Part shown: positions 1 through 9,286 of the stretch, piece after piece
Layout: each line of letters starts with the position of its first letter
Position numbering within the stretch: position 1 is the stretch's first letter
Source of the DNA: Acidobacteriota bacterium
GTDB taxonomy: Bacteria > Acidobacteriota > Vicinamibacteria > Vicinamibacterales > 2-12-FULL-66-21
Assembly (NCBI GenBank): GCA_003222675.1
Contig: QHWT01000079.1
Coordinates: 1 to 64,000, forward strand
Length of the DNA stretch: 64,000 nucleotides
Direction of reading: 5' to 3'
The notes under the pieces: generated by a model
Database searches by the model: none
The model's input: only the letters and a program-made list of their open reading frames with translations
Told to the model about the DNA's origin: nothing
Made by a program: the position numbers and the translations under genes

Positions 1-1
1 C

Positions 2-277
2 GAACGGCAGAAGCTCGTCGCGGGTCTCCTGAAGGCCTGCGAAAAGCGTCCGGTAAGCATAGCCTCGATCGAGAAGATCGCCGACCGCGTGGAGTCGGCG
101 CTGCAGGACAAGCCCGAGAAGGAGATCAGCACGGAAGAGATCGGCGCTTTCGTGATGAACGAGCTGCGCCGGCTCGACAAGGTCGCGTACGTCCGCTTCG
201 CTTCGGTGTATCGTCACTTTCGCGATATCGGCGAGTTCATGAGCGAGCTCAAAGACCTGCTCAACACGAAAGAGTAA
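2..277 (+). CDS. nrdR: Transcriptional repressor NrdR, C-terminal part (partial)
   Basis: This is the 3' end of an open frame that runs off the left edge. The visible 91 residues are the ATP-cone domain of NrdR, the nucleotide-sensing repressor of ribonucleotide reductase genes; the family signature can be seen in KLVAGLLKACEKRPVS and in DKVAYVRFASVYRHF near the C-terminus. The N-terminal zinc ribbon lies outside the window. The frame ends in TAA followed at once by TAG. No NrdR box can be judged here because the promoter is missing. Identification is by recognisable family motifs only. Confidence 0.9.
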   Translation, partial: ERQKLVAGLLKACEKRPVSIASIEKIADRVESALQDKPEKEISTEEIGAFVMNELRRLDKVAYVRFASVYRHFRDIGEFMSELKDLLNTKE

Positions 278-542
278 TAGGGAGTCTAGGGATGCGGGTT
301 GCGGGATGCGCCCGCCTCCGCGCGCGTGACAACACGGGCGCGCTACGGCGAGGTCACGCCGTAGCCGCTGCGCGGCGGAGGCGGAGGATGCGGAAAATGT
401 CTGCTCTCGATCGAGAGCACCTACGGATGCTGTCCCTCGGATCCGTGATGCGGCTCGCGCCGCGCGCCCCATACCGTGCACCCCGGGTCCCGCACGCCGA
501 TGCACCCCGGATCCCGCACCCCGCGCCCCGACGTGATCGCCC
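278..542. repeat. Intergenic word repeat with inverted halves, plus REP-like GC palindrome
   Basis: There is no convincing gene here; the short open frames are GC-frame artefacts. The left part (about 289-312) repeats GCGGGATGCG/GCGGGTTGCG words, and the right part (about 470-536) carries their reverse complement (CCCGCAC, GATGCACCCCGGATCCC), so the halves could pair. Between them, at 358-389, lies a GTAGCCGCTGCGCGGCGGAG element that recurs almost unchanged at 5647-5680, suggesting a dispersed REP-like family. Confidence 0.6.
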
Positions 543-2858
543 ATGACTACCGTCCGCGATTTCAAGCATCGGCCGACCCTGCCGCCGCGTCCACCCGCGC
601 CGTCCCCGCGGCCTGAGCGCCGGCCGTTTCGCGACAACCCGCGGCTGATCCTCGCGGGGATCGTCCTGCTGCTCGTCAGCCTGGTCGCGATGATCACGCT
701 GGCGGATCGGTCGACGCAGCTCAACCCGGACTTCCTCAGCGAGGTAGTCCTCTACGCGCTCACGCTTGCGGACGCCACGATGCTGGTCGCGCTCGCCTTC
801 GTGCTGGCGCGCAACGTCGTCAAGCTGTTCGTCGAACGGCGGCGGGGCCTGCCGTTCTCGCGTTTCCGGCTGAAGCTCGTCGCCGCGCTGCTGGGCCTGA
901 CGATCGTGCCCTCCGTCCTGGTGCTGCTCGTCGGCAGCGAATTGATCCGCAAGACCACGGACCGGTGGTTCAGCCAGCCGGTGTCCGATGTCCTGACGTC
1001 GGCGAACGCGATCGCCGGCGCGTTCTACCGCGACCGCGAGGATTCGGTTGCCGCGCAGGCATCCCGCATCGCGAAAACGCTTCCGATCGACGCGCTGAAC
1101 AGGGGAAATCTCGACGCGCTGAAGAGCGCGGTGAGCGCACCCGTCATGGACGGGCGCGTCAGCATGGTTGAAATCTATCGGCTGCAGCCCGGAGGCGGCC
1201 CGCGGCCGGAGGTGGCTCCCGTGTTCGCTCTCGAATCACCGACGCTGCGGCACGGGCACCTGCGTGCGTCAGCCGATCGGCTGGCGGCCCGCGTCGCTGC
1301 CGGCAGCACCGATACACAGGCGCACGAGCCGCTCGACGCGGGCGGCGAGCTGGTGCGCGCCGGCGCGATCGCACGCGACGCGTCCGGCACTGCGGTGGGC
1401 GTCGTCATCGCGAGCGACTTCCTGTCGAGCGATCTCGCGCGTCATGCCCGGAGCATTGCGGAGGCGTACGAGGATTACAACCAGCTGCGCGTCCTCAAGC
1501 GTCCGCTCGAAGGTGTGTACCTGTCACTGTTTCTGTCGATGACGCTCTTGATCCTGGTCAGCGCGACGTGGCTCGGGTTGTATCTCGCGAAACGGATCAC
1601 GCGTCCGGTGCACATGCTCGCGGCCGGCGCCAGGGAAATCGGTGCGGGCCATCTTGATCACCGTATCGAACCGGAAACGCGCGACGAGTTCGGTTCGCTG
1701 GTCGAGGCGTTCAACGCGATGGCGGGAGAGTTGGCAACAAGCCAGCGGCGCCTCGAACGATCGCGCCACGATCTCGAGAAAAAGAATTCGGAGCTCGACG
1801 AGCGGCGGCGGTACATCGAGACCGTTCTCGAGCGCATCGCGACGGGCGTCGTCTCGATGGCGCCTGACGGCTCGGTCAGCACCATCAACGCCGCGGCATT
1901 GCGCCTCCTCAACATGGACGCCGCCGTCGTCGGCATGCCGGCGGAACAGGTGTTTGCGCGCGAGGATCTACAGCCGCTCGCGGCGCTCGTCCGCGCCGCG
2001 ACGGCGGGTCTGGCGAAGCCCGCGGGACAGGAGATTGCGCTCGCGCGCGAAGGGCGCGAGATTCATCTGGCTGCGGCCGCGACGACCCTGCAGAGCGGCG
2101 GGGGCGCGCTCGAAGGGGCCGTGCTGGTGTTCGACGATGTGACGCCGCTCGTGCGGACGCAGCGCGTGGCGGCGTGGCGCGACGTGGCCCGTCGGCTCGC
2201 GCACGAAATCAAGAACCCGTTGACGCCGATCCAGCTGTGCGCCGAGCGGATGCGGCGTCACTTCGGGAACGCGCCGTCGCCCGTGCGGGAGCTCGTCGAG
2301 GAATGCACGACGACGATCGTGGGCGAGGTCGAATCACTGAAAGCGCTGGTGGACGAGTTCGCGCAGTTCGCGCGGATGCCGGCGCCGCGCGCGGTCCCGT
2401 CGAACTTGAACGGCGTCCTCGCTGAATCGCTGGCGCTCTACAATGGGCTGTTCCGCGACATCCACATCGATCGGCAGTTCGCGTCGGTGCTGCCGCCCGT
2501 CCGGCTCGACGTCGAACAGATCCGGCGCGTGGTGATCAATCTTGTCGACAACGCGATCGAGGCGGTCGGCGAAACCCATGCGGTGCCGCGGCCCGATGCG
2601 GAGCCGCCGTGCATCAGCATCGAGACGCAGCACGATGCCGCCAATGCGGTCGCGCGGATCATCGTGTCCGACAACGGTCCCGGCGTGCCGCCGGCGGACC
2701 GGGAAAAGCTGTTCATGCCGTATTACTCGACGAAACGCCGCGGCAGCGGCCTCGGCCTCGCAATCGTGCGCCGGATCGTCGCCGAGCACGGCGGCTCGAT
2801 AGAAGTAGGCGACAATAGTCCTCATGGGAGCCGGTTCGTGATCGAGCTTCCATGCTGA
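543..2858 (+). CDS. NtrY-like sensor histidine kinase
   Basis: A 771-aa membrane sensor kinase. After a proline-rich cytoplasmic start (residues 1-32) there are hydrophobic segments at about 34-54, 68-90 and 111-131, a long presumably periplasmic region to about 320, and another membrane segment at about 325-347 (ILVSATWLGLYL). A HAMP domain follows (ITRPVHMLAAGAREIGAGHLD), then a coiled linker and a PAS-like domain (about 425-530). The HisKA box RLAHEIKNPLTP places the phosphorylated His at residue 554; ATP-binding motifs DNGPGVP and GSGLGLAIV lie near the C-terminus. This is the NtrY architecture. The sigma-54 response regulator 240 bp downstream is its likely partner. The signal sensed cannot be told from the sequence. 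Confidence 0.9.
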   Translation: MTTVRDFKHRPTLPPRPPAPSPRPERRPFRDNPRLILAGIVLLLVSLVAMITLADRSTQLNPDFLSEVVLYALTLADATMLVALAFVLARNVVKLFVERRRGLPFSRFRLKLVAALLGLTIVPSVLVLLVGSELIRKTTDRWFSQPVSDVLTSANAIAGAFYRDREDSVAAQASRIAKTLPIDALNRGNLDALKSAVSAPVMDGRVSMVEIYRLQPGGGPRPEVAPVFALESPTLRHGHLRASADRLAARVAAGSTDTQAHEPLDAGGELVRAGAIARDASGTAVGVVIASDFLSSDLARHARSIAEAYEDYNQLRVLKRPLEGVYLSLFLSMTLLILVSATWLGLYLAKRITRPVHMLAAGAREIGAGHLDHRIEPETRDEFGSLVEAFNAMAGELATSQRRLERSRHDLEKKNSELDERRRYIETVLERIATGVVSMAPDGSVSTINAAALRLLNMDAAVVGMPAEQVFAREDLQPLAALVRAATAGLAKPAGQEIALAREGREIHLAAAATTLQSGGGALEGAVLVFDDVTPLVRTQRVAAWRDVARRLAHEIKNPLTPIQLCAERMRRHFGNAPSPVRELVEECTTTIVGEVESLKALVDEFAQFARMPAPRAVPSNLNGVLAESLALYNGLFRDIHIDRQFASVLPPVRLDVEQIRRVVINLVDNAIEAVGETHAVPRPDAEPPCISIETQHDAANAVARIIVSDNGPGVPPADREKLFMPYYSTKRRGSGLGLAIVRRIVAEHGGSIEVGDNSPHGSRFVIELPC

Positions 2859-3095
2859 CGGAACTGACGCAGTGGGTGCTCGGCGCGAGGGTGCTAAGGG
2901 CTCGGGTGCTGGATGCTTCCACTGCAAACACGAAGCAAGCGAGCGCCGTCCGCCTTCGCGCAAAGCGCTTCGGCTGGACACCCTTCGGCTGGAGTCGACA
3001 TTGCGCAGCGGCCTGCCCGCCGCAGCTCGATGAAGCCTGAGAGCGAAGGCGGGGAGGTGGGGAATCTAAAGGCGCCCCACCGAGCGAAGTAAGAC
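2859..3095. repeat. Spacer with short imperfect repeats
   Basis: No gene is visible between the kinase and its regulator. The spacer starts with a repeated GGTGCT-containing word (about 2876-2920) and then has a direct repeat of CTTCGGCTGGA (about 2970-2995). I see no clear promoter, so transcription may read through from the kinase gene. Confidence 0.4.
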
Positions 3096-4472
3096 ATGAA
3101 ACCCACCATCCTAATCGTCGACGACGAGGCGGGCGTCCGGACGGCGCTCAGCGGCGTGCTGCGCGACGAGGGATACCAGGTCGATGCCGTCGACTCGGGC
3201 GAGGCCTGCCTCGATCGCGTCACGCGCGCTCTGTACGACGTAATCGTGCTGGATATCTGGCTGCCGGGGATAGACGGCCTGACGACGCTCGCGCGACTGC
3301 AGGAACGGCGCGTTGACGCGCCCGTGGTGATGATCTCGGGTCACGGCAACATCGAATCAGCCGTGCGCGCGATCAAGATCGGCGCGTTCGACTTCGTCGA
3401 GAAGCCGCTGTCGCTGGAAAAAACAGTGCTCGTCGTGAGCCACGCGCTTCGGCAGCGGCGGCTCGAGGCGGAGAACCGTGCGTTGCGCGCGACCGTCGAC
3501 CGGGGCCTGACGATGATCGGCGAGAGCTACGTGATGGCGCAGCTCCGCGAGCAGATCGCGATGGCGGCGCCGACAAAGGGGCGCGTGCTGATTTACGGGG
3601 AGAACGGGACGGGCAAGGAGCTCGTGGCGCGCAACATCCATATGTTGAGCCGGAAGCGGGGCGGGCCGTTTGTCGAGGTCAATTGCGCAGCGATTCCCGA
3701 GGAACTGATCGAGAGCGAGCTGTTCGGACACATGAAGGGCGCGTTCACGGGCGCGATGGCGGATCGCCGCGGCAAATTCGAGGCGGCCGACGGCGGAACG
3801 TTGTTCCTCGACGAGATCGGCGACATGAGCCTGAAGACGCAGGCCAAGGTGCTGCGCGCGCTGCAGGAGGAAGTCGTCGAACCGGTGGGCGGCACCAGCA
3901 CCGTCAAGGTCGACGTACGCGTCATCGCCGCGACGAACAAGGAGTTGCCGCTCGAGATCCGCGGCGGACGATTCCGCGAGGACCTGTACTTCCGGCTGAA
4001 CGTCATCCCCATCTTCGTGCCGCCGCTGCGCGACCGCGAGGCGGACATTCCACTGCTGGCCGAGCACTTCATGGCGGATTTCGCGCGCGAGTACGGCCGC
4101 CGGCCCAAGCGGCTCGATCCGGGCGCGACGACAGGGCTGCGGAGCTATAAGTGGCCGGGCAACGTGCGAGAGCTGCGGAACGTGATCGAGCGATTGATGA
4201 TCATGGTGCCGGGGGATACGATCGCGCTGTCCGATCTCGCGTTTCTCGAGGGAACGGCGACGCTTACGGCCGACGAAGCCAGCGTGCCGCCACTGCCGCT
4301 GCACGAGGCGCGCGAGCGGTTCGAGCGCGACTACATCCTGCGCGCGCTCGCGGCGCAGAACGGCAACATCTCCCGCACCGCCGAAGTCCTCGGCGTGGAG
4401 CGCAGCAATCTCTATCGCAAGATGCGCGCCTTCGGGATCGCGCCCGCGCGGAGAGAGGAAGAGGCCGTGTAG
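3096..4472 (+). CDS. NtrX/NtrC-type sigma-54-dependent response regulator
   Basis: A 458-aa activator with the full three-domain layout. The receiver domain has the acidic pair D9-D10 and the phosphoacceptor D53 in VLDIWLPG. The AAA+ domain has Walker A GENGTGKE at about residue 168, the sigma-54 contact loop GAFTGA at about 215 and Walker B GTLFLDEIGD. A Fis-type helix-turn-helix (NISRTAEVLGVERSNLYRKM) closes the protein. It lies next to an NtrY-like kinase, the usual NtrYX pairing. It should activate sigma-54 promoters; one candidate in this window is upstream of pilM (56494-56509), but a link is only inference. Confidence 0.93.
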   Translation: MKPTILIVDDEAGVRTALSGVLRDEGYQVDAVDSGEACLDRVTRALYDVIVLDIWLPGIDGLTTLARLQERRVDAPVVMISGHGNIESAVRAIKIGAFDFVEKPLSLEKTVLVVSHALRQRRLEAENRALRATVDRGLTMIGESYVMAQLREQIAMAAPTKGRVLIYGENGTGKELVARNIHMLSRKRGGPFVEVNCAAIPEELIESELFGHMKGAFTGAMADRRGKFEAADGGTLFLDEIGDMSLKTQAKVLRALQEEVVEPVGGTSTVKVDVRVIAATNKELPLEIRGGRFREDLYFRLNVIPIFVPPLRDREADIPLLAEHFMADFAREYGRRPKRLDPGATTGLRSYKWPGNVRELRNVIERLMIMVPGDTIALSDLAFLEGTATLTADEASVPPLPLHEARERFERDYILRALAAQNGNISRTAEVLGVERSNLYRKMRAFGIAPARREEEAV

Positions 4473-4724
4473 AGGCCACGGAGCTGTCTTCTACTTAGAG
4501 GCCACGGAGGGGAACGACATAAGAATTAGAATTCTTAAAGAAGAGAATTTCTCTGTAGAACAAACGCGCGAAAACGTGTTTTCCTGACAAGAATGCGTTT
4601 GTTCTACTAGATCGGCGGGCCCACGGGTCCTGCCGCTAGCGCGGATGCGCCACGGGTTTGGTTGCGGCGCAGCCGCGCTGTGACCTCCGTGGCCTCTGAG
4701 TAAGGTGCTCCGTGGTCTCCGTTC
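4473..4724. repeat. Convergent intergenic region with inverted repeats; probable bidirectional terminator
   Basis: This spacer separates two convergent genes. A perfect 13-bp inverted repeat, GTAGAACAAACGC at 4555-4567 with its complement at 4595-4607, brackets a 27-nt loop. An outer pair is formed by two copies of GAGGCCACGGAG (about 4471-4482 and 4498-4509) and reverse copies CTCCGTGGCCTC and CTCCGTGGTCTCC at about 4685-4722. A hairpin between convergent genes suggests transcription termination on both strands, but no clear U-tract is present. Confidence 0.6.
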
Positions 4725-5624
4725 CTATTCGGCGGCGCGAAGTTTGTGTTCCAGAATCTGATTCTCTCCGAATCGGTCCAACTGCAGATAGAACTCCGCC
4801 GCCCCGACCAGCGCGGCTGAGGGCACCAACCCGATGATCTCGCTCTCGAGAATCGACACCCCGTGCCGTTCGGCCTCACGCTTCACCATCTCGAATACGC
4901 GGAAGATTGGCGTCTTCTGATAGTTCGTGAGGTTCATCGAAACCTGCGCGATGCGCCGATCCTCCAGCATGAAGCCGGCCGCCTTGACGTAGCGCAGGCC
5001 GCCGCTGCTGTGGCGGACCGCGGCCGCGATCTTCTTCGCGATATCGACGCGATCCGTGTTGAGGTTGATGTTGTACGCGATGAGCGGCATCCGGGCGCCG
5101 ATCACCGAGGCGCCCGCGCTCGAGTGCGGCTCCGCTGGACCGTAATCGGGCATCCACCCGGGCGTTTTCATCTTCGCTGCCAGTCCTTCGTACTCGCCAC
5201 GGCGGATGTCTTCCAGGTTCTTCCTCGCGGGATTCGACGAGGCCTCCTCGTAGAGGAAAATCGGAATGCCGAATCGCGACGCCACCGCTTGCGCGAGCTC
5301 CTTTGCGAGGGTGACGCACGCGTCCATCGTGACCCCTTCAATGGGAACAAAGGGCACAACGTCGACGGCGCCGAGCCGCGGGTGTTCGCCCCTATGCGTC
5401 CGGAGATCGATTGCTGCGACGGCACGTTCGAAGAGCGCAAGCATCGCGGTCTTCAGCGGTGCGGCATCGCCCGCAAGCGTGAAGACCGATCGGTTGTGGG
5501 ACGCATCGGATGAATAGTCGAGCACGCGCACGCCTGGCACCGCGCGCACAGCGGCAGCGATCGCATCGACGACGTCCGAGCGTCGACCCTCGCTCACATT
5601 TGGAATGCACTCGATGATGGCCAT
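4725..5624 (-). CDS. ftcD: Glutamate formimidoyltransferase
   Basis: A 299-aa protein beginning with MAIIECIPNVSEGR, the classic N-terminus of the formiminotransferase domain, which moves the formimino group between formiminoglutamate and tetrahydrofolate at the end of histidine breakdown. The length matches the transferase domain alone; the cyclodeaminase domain of bifunctional FTCD enzymes is absent, and no separate cyclodeaminase or hut genes are seen nearby. The open frame extends upstream to 5864 but that part is low-complexity intergenic DNA, so I chose the ATG at 5624. Confidence 0.93.
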   Translation of the reverse strand: MAIIECIPNVSEGRRSDVVDAIAAAVRAVPGVRVLDYSSDASHNRSVFTLAGDAAPLKTAMLALFERAVAAIDLRTHRGEHPRLGAVDVVPFVPIEGVTMDACVTLAKELAQAVASRFGIPIFLYEEASSNPARKNLEDIRRGEYEGLAAKMKTPGWMPDYGPAEPHSSAGASVIGARMPLIAYNINLNTDRVDIAKKIAAAVRHSSGGLRYVKAAGFMLEDRRIAQVSMNLTNYQKTPIFRVFEMVKREAERHGVSILESEIIGLVPSAALVGAAEFYLQLDRFGENQILEHKLRAAE

Positions 5625-5645
5625 AGGTGGTTTGTCGGCTTGCCC

Positions 5646-5680
5646 GCCGTAGCCGCTTCGCGGCGGAGGCAGGAGGATGG
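5646..5680. repeat. REP-like GC-rich palindromic element
   Basis: GCCGTAGCCGC followed by TTCGCGGCGGAGGCAGGAGG is nearly the same as the element at 358-389 (differing mainly CTTCG/CTGCG in the loop). A related reverse-oriented form is present near 49703-49727. The GCCGC/GCGGC arms can form a hairpin. Confidence 0.55.
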
Positions 5681-5780
5681 TTGTCGGCGGTCGGGGTTGT
5701 CGGGGGACGGAGAAGAGTACGGACAAAGGTTTTTCGGTTTTGCCGTCTTCCGTCCTCCATCCTCCGTCAACTGGATGAAG

Positions 5781-5786
5781 TATAAT
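5781..5786 (+). promoter_or_regulatory. Likely -10 element TATAAT
   Basis: A consensus TATAAT sits 14 bp before the ATG of the TPR membrane protein at 5800. No good -35 hexamer is evident at 17 bp. If used, the mRNA leader would be only a few nucleotides. Confidence 0.45.
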
Positions 5787-5799
5787 CGCGCTACTTGTA

Positions 5800-6618
5800 A
5801 TGCCAGATCCGCTGCGCCATGAAGGGGACCTGCTCGCCTCAGAGACGGGACGCGAAACGCGCATCGAGGAACTCCTCCTCGCCGGCCTCGATCATTATTT
5901 CAACGGTCAGCACGAGCTGGCGATCAGCGTGTGGACGCGTGTCCTGTTCCTGGACCGCAGCCACGCGCGGGCCCGCGCGTACATCGAGCGCGCGCGCGGC
6001 GCGATCGCCGAGCGGCATCGCGAGGGGGAAGAGCTGCTGCAGACCGGTGTCGCGGCCTTCGATCGCGGCGATGCCGTGGATGCGCGGCGGCTGCTGACCT
6101 CGGCGGTGGAGCGGGGCATCTCCTCCGACGAAGCGTTCGCGCTGCTCGATCGCCTCGATCGGCTCGCGCCCGCGGGCGATACACGCGACGAAACGGCGCC
6201 TGCGGGCCGCGAGCGCACGGCAACGAACGCGGGCGCTGCCGCGCGCGAAAGCATCTCCGCCGCGACGCTCTTCCTCGTATTGGCGATCGGCGCATTGAGC
6301 GGGGCGCTGGTGGTCATCGCCTGGAGCGGCCGCGATCTTCCATGGCGGCCATCGTCGGCTCCTGACGCGGTTGGCGCTGGTGGTCCCAGGCTGGAGCCGC
6401 TGCCGGTCCCATCGCCCGCAGAAGTCTCTCTCTCGCGCGCGCGGATCTTCTATTCGAAGGGGCGCGTCCGCGACGCGCTTGCCGCGCTCGACGCGATCCG
6501 TCCCGGCGATCCCCTTCGCTCGCAGGCTGACGATTTACGCATCACGATCCAGCGTCAGCTGCTTGCAACCGCTCGCACGGGATCGCGCGCGGCTACCCCG
6601 GGCTCCTCCTCACGATGA
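5800..6618 (+). CDS. Membrane-anchored TPR-like protein
   Basis: A 272-aa protein of unknown function. The N-terminal half (about residues 20-115) is helical with TPR-like periodicity (LLLAGLDHYFNGQHELAISVWTRVLFLDRSHARARAYIERAR). One transmembrane helix is seen at about 152-172 (LFLVLAIGALSGALVVIAW), followed by a proline-rich linker and another TPR-like unit (ARIFYSKGRVRDALAALDAI). The ATG follows a TATAAT by 14 bp. Its stop overlaps the next gene by 4 bp, so it is probably co-transcribed with the zinc-ribbon RDD protein. Perhaps a scaffold or assembly factor. Confidence 0.75.
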   Translation: MPDPLRHEGDLLASETGRETRIEELLLAGLDHYFNGQHELAISVWTRVLFLDRSHARARAYIERARGAIAERHREGEELLQTGVAAFDRGDAVDARRLLTSAVERGISSDEAFALLDRLDRLAPAGDTRDETAPAGRERTATNAGAAARESISAATLFLVLAIGALSGALVVIAWSGRDLPWRPSSAPDAVGAGGPRLEPLPVPSPAEVSLSRARIFYSKGRVRDALAALDAIRPGDPLRSQADDLRITIQRQLLATARTGSRAATPGSSSR

Positions 6619-7553
6619 GATGTCCGAAGTGCCAGTACATCAGCTTCGATAGCGGCGAACGCTGCCGGAACTGCGGCTACGACTTTTCGCTCAGCGACGA
6701 TGTCGATCCGGTGGAACTGCCGATCCAGGACGGCACGGAGGCCATGGGGCCGCTCTCGGATTTCTCGCTGAACGACGCCGCTACGCCGTCAGAACAGGAA
6801 GCAGAAGAGGGCGACACACCGCTTGCGTCCCTTTCGCCGACCGCCGCCGCGCAGGCCGGCGCGCGCCCCATTACGAGCAGCTTCGATTTGCCATTGTTCA
6901 AGGAACGCGCCGCGAGGGAGGATGCGCCGCTCGTCACGCCAGGCGCTTCGCCGCGTGCGCCGCTGGCCGTGCGGCGAACGAGCGTGGCGACGAAGCCTCG
7001 CCCGAGACGCGACGCCTCTAACCCGCAGCTCGCGCTCGAGACAGCGGAAATCCCGATCGTGGCGGACCGCGCCGTGCCCGTAGCGCCGCCAAGAGCGGCG
7101 GAGATCGCGCCGCCGACAGTCGGGGCCGGGAGTCTTGCGTCGCCAATCGCGCGGCTGGGCGCGGCCACAGTCGACGCGCTGCTTCTTGGAACCATCGATG
7201 CCACGGTGCTGTATTTCACGCTGAAGATCTGCGAGCTGCCGTTCGCCGAGGTGAGGGCGCTGCCTGTGGCCCCTTTCATCGCCTTCCTGTTATTGATGAA
7301 CGGCGCGTACTTCGCGGCGTTTGTTGCGGCTGGAGGCCAGACGATCGGGAAGATGGCCGCCCGCATTCGGGTGGTCCAGGGGGATTCTGACGGCGATGCG
7401 TTCGATCGCGTGTCGCTCGGCCATGCGATCGTGCGCGCGACCGGCTACCTCGTTTCTGCACTGCCTGTGGGGCTCGGCTTTCTGCCAGCGCTCTTCGGTG
7501 ACCGCCGCGCGCTTCACGATCGCCTCGCCGGCACGCGCGTCGTGAAAGCGTGA
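6615..7553 (+). CDS. Zinc-ribbon and RDD domain membrane protein
   Basis: A 312-aa protein opening with a zinc ribbon with cysteines at positions 3, 6, 17 and 20 (CPKC, CRNC). A long low-complexity linker follows, then an RDD domain from about residue 175 (PIARLGAATVDALLLGTIDATVLYF, GGQTIGKMAARIRVV), with several hydrophobic helices. RDD proteins are membrane proteins often linked to transport, but no substrate can be assigned. It overlaps the gene before by ATGA and the pgpA gene after by GTGA. Confidence 0.8.
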   Translation: MRCPKCQYISFDSGERCRNCGYDFSLSDDVDPVELPIQDGTEAMGPLSDFSLNDAATPSEQEAEEGDTPLASLSPTAAAQAGARPITSSFDLPLFKERAAREDAPLVTPGASPRAPLAVRRTSVATKPRPRRDASNPQLALETAEIPIVADRAVPVAPPRAAEIAPPTVGAGSLASPIARLGAATVDALLLGTIDATVLYFTLKICELPFAEVRALPVAPFIAFLLLMNGAYFAAFVAAGGQTIGKMAARIRVVQGDSDGDAFDRVSLGHAIVRATGYLVSALPVGLGFLPALFGDRRALHDRLAGTRVVKA

Positions 7554-8014
7554 CTCGTTTCGCCGTTTTCGTCGCCACTGTTGGTTATTGCGGGTACTTT
7601 CCAGTGGCGCCGGGCACAGTCGGGTCCGCTGCCGGTCTGGTGGTCTACCTGATCGTGTGGTGGGCGCGTTCTCGGGCAATCGAAGCGGCACTGATTGCGC
7701 TGGTCTTCGGCGCCGGCGCGTGGGCCGGCACACATGCGGAGCGCTACTTCGGCGGCATCGACCCCGGTCCTGTGGTCATCGACGAAGTGCTCGGGATGTT
7801 GATCACGCTCGCGTTCATGCCCATCGGCTGGTCCGCGGCGCTGGCCGGGTTCTTCCTGTTCCGCGTCTTCGACGTCATCAAGCCCTATCCCGCGGACCGG
7901 CTCGAGCGGCTGCACGGCGGTCTCGGCGTGATGGCCGACGATGCGATGGCCGCGGTCTACGCGAACATCAGTCTGCGCCTCTTGATTTGGCTGCTGCCTT
8001 CGTGGATTCATTGA
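7550..8014 (+). CDS. pgpA: Phosphatidylglycerophosphatase A
   Basis: A 154-aa membrane enzyme that dephosphorylates phosphatidylglycerol phosphate in phospholipid synthesis. The PgpA landmarks are present: the N-terminal GYFPVAPGTVGS loop, then the DEVLGML motif with the acidic residues, and several hydrophobic helices. The GTG start overlaps the previous stop (GTGA). Length is normal for the family. It sits a few kb from plsY and gpsA, two other phospholipid precursor genes. Confidence 0.92.
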   Translation: MTRFAVFVATVGYCGYFPVAPGTVGSAAGLVVYLIVWWARSRAIEAALIALVFGAGAWAGTHAERYFGGIDPGPVVIDEVLGMLITLAFMPIGWSAALAGFFLFRVFDVIKPYPADRLERLHGGLGVMADDAMAAVYANISLRLLIWLLPSWIH

Positions 8015-8017
8015 GGC

Positions 8018-9286
8018 ATGTCCACCGCCTCGCCGCTCCGCACCGCCGAGATCATCGCGGTCGGCTCGGAGCTGCTCGGGACCGCGCGCCTCGACACGAA
8101 TTCTCTTCTCCTCACTGAGCAGCTCGCCTCGATGGGCATCGAGGTCCTGACGAAACACGTGGTCGGGGATCATCGCGCGACGCTCGCGCAGGTCTTCAGG
8201 GAAGCGCGCGCGCGATCGGATCTGATCGTCTTCACCGGCGGGCTCGGTCCGACCGACGACGACCTGACGCGGGACGTCGTGGCCGACGTGCTCGGGCGCG
8301 CCATGGACATCGACGAAGCGATTGTCGAGAAGATTCGCGCGCGCTTTACGCGGCGCGGAATGCGGATGCCGGACGTCAATCGGCGCCAGGCGCAGGTGCC
8401 GCGTGGCGCGACCGTGCTCGACAATCCCAACGGGACCGCGCCGGGCCTCCTCATCGATGACGACCATCGTGTCGTGGTGCTGCTGCCCGGGCCTCCGCGA
8501 GAGATGAAGCCGATGTTCGAGAAGCTGGCCGCCGGCGCGCTCGCGGCGCGCGCGGGCGCCGAGCGGGTCTACACCGCGAGCCTGTTCATCACCGGCCGCT
8601 CCGAATCGGATGTCGAGCAGACCGTGCAGCCGATCTACTCGAGATGGCGGGACGCCACGCCGCCGATCGTGACGACCATTCTCGCGGCCATGGGGCAGAT
8701 CGAGCTGCACCTCTCGTTGCGCGCGGCAGACGGAGCGAAGGGCCCGGCCGAAGTCTCGCGCGCGCGTGACGAGCTGGCACGCGCGCTCGGCGACGATGTC
8801 TACAGCACCGACGGGCGAATGATGCCGGAGGTCGTCGGCGATCTGCTGCGCACCGGCGGCTATTCGTTTGCCGCGGCGGAATCCTGCACGGGCGGGCTGC
8901 TGTTGTCGCGGCTGACGGACGTGCCGGGCAGCTCCGATTACGTGCACGGCGGCATCGTCGCGTACGACAACGACGCGAAGATCGCGTGGCTCGACGTGCC
9001 GCGTGCGCTGATCGCGCAGCACGGCGCGGTGAGCGAGCCGGTGGCGATCGCGATGGCCGAGGGCATCCGCGCGCTGACAGGCGCCGACGTTGCCGTCGCG
9101 ATCACAGGGATCGCCGGTCCGGGTGGCGGCACGCCGGAGAAGCCGGTCGGGACGGTGGTAATCGCGGTGCTCGCGCCCGAACGCGCCGCATACGTGCGGA
9201 CCTACTCATTTCTCGGCGGACGTGACATGGTGAAGTTCCAGTCGACGCAAGCTGCGCTCGATCGCGTGAGGCGGATGATCGCCTGA
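8018..9286 (+). CDS. cinA: CinA family protein (NMN amidohydrolase/ADP-ribose pyrophosphatase type)
   Basis: A 422-aa two-domain CinA. The N-terminal MoCF-like domain starts EIIAVGSELLGTARLDTNS and holds FTGGLGPTDDDLT; the C-terminal amidase-like domain contains AAAESCTGGLL and ITGIAGPGGG. CinA recycles nicotinamide mononucleotide in pyridine nucleotide metabolism; the older competence-damage name is historic. The ATG is 3 bp after pgpA, and the stop overlaps the next start by one base. Confidence 0.93.
   Translation: MSTASPLRTAEIIAVGSELLGTARLDTNSLLLTEQLASMGIEVLTKHVVGDHRATLAQVFREARARSDLIVFTGGLGPTDDDLTRDVVADVLGRAMDIDEAIVEKIRARFTRRGMRMPDVNRRQAQVPRGATVLDNPNGTAPGLLIDDDHRVVVLLPGPPREMKPMFEKLAAGALAARAGAERVYTASLFITGRSESDVEQTVQPIYSRWRDATPPIVTTILAAMGQIELHLSLRAADGAKGPAEVSRARDELARALGDDVYSTDGRMMPEVVGDLLRTGGYSFAAAESCTGGLLLSRLTDVPGSSDYVHGGIVAYDNDAKIAWLDVPRALIAQHGAVSEPVAIAMAEGIRALTGADVAVAITGIAGPGGGTPEKPVGTVVIAVLAPERAAYVRTYSFLGGRDMVKFQSTQAALDRVRRMIA

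Noticed and set aside
292-569. Open frames on both strands in the nrdR-ntrY spacer
   Set aside because: They are arginine/alanine-rich by base composition, overlap each other and lie in word repeats; no homologous-looking domain.
4725-5864. 379-aa version of ftcD
   Set aside because: The N-terminal 80 residues are translated from low-complexity spacer with a REP-like element; the family start MAIIECIPNVSEG is at 5624.
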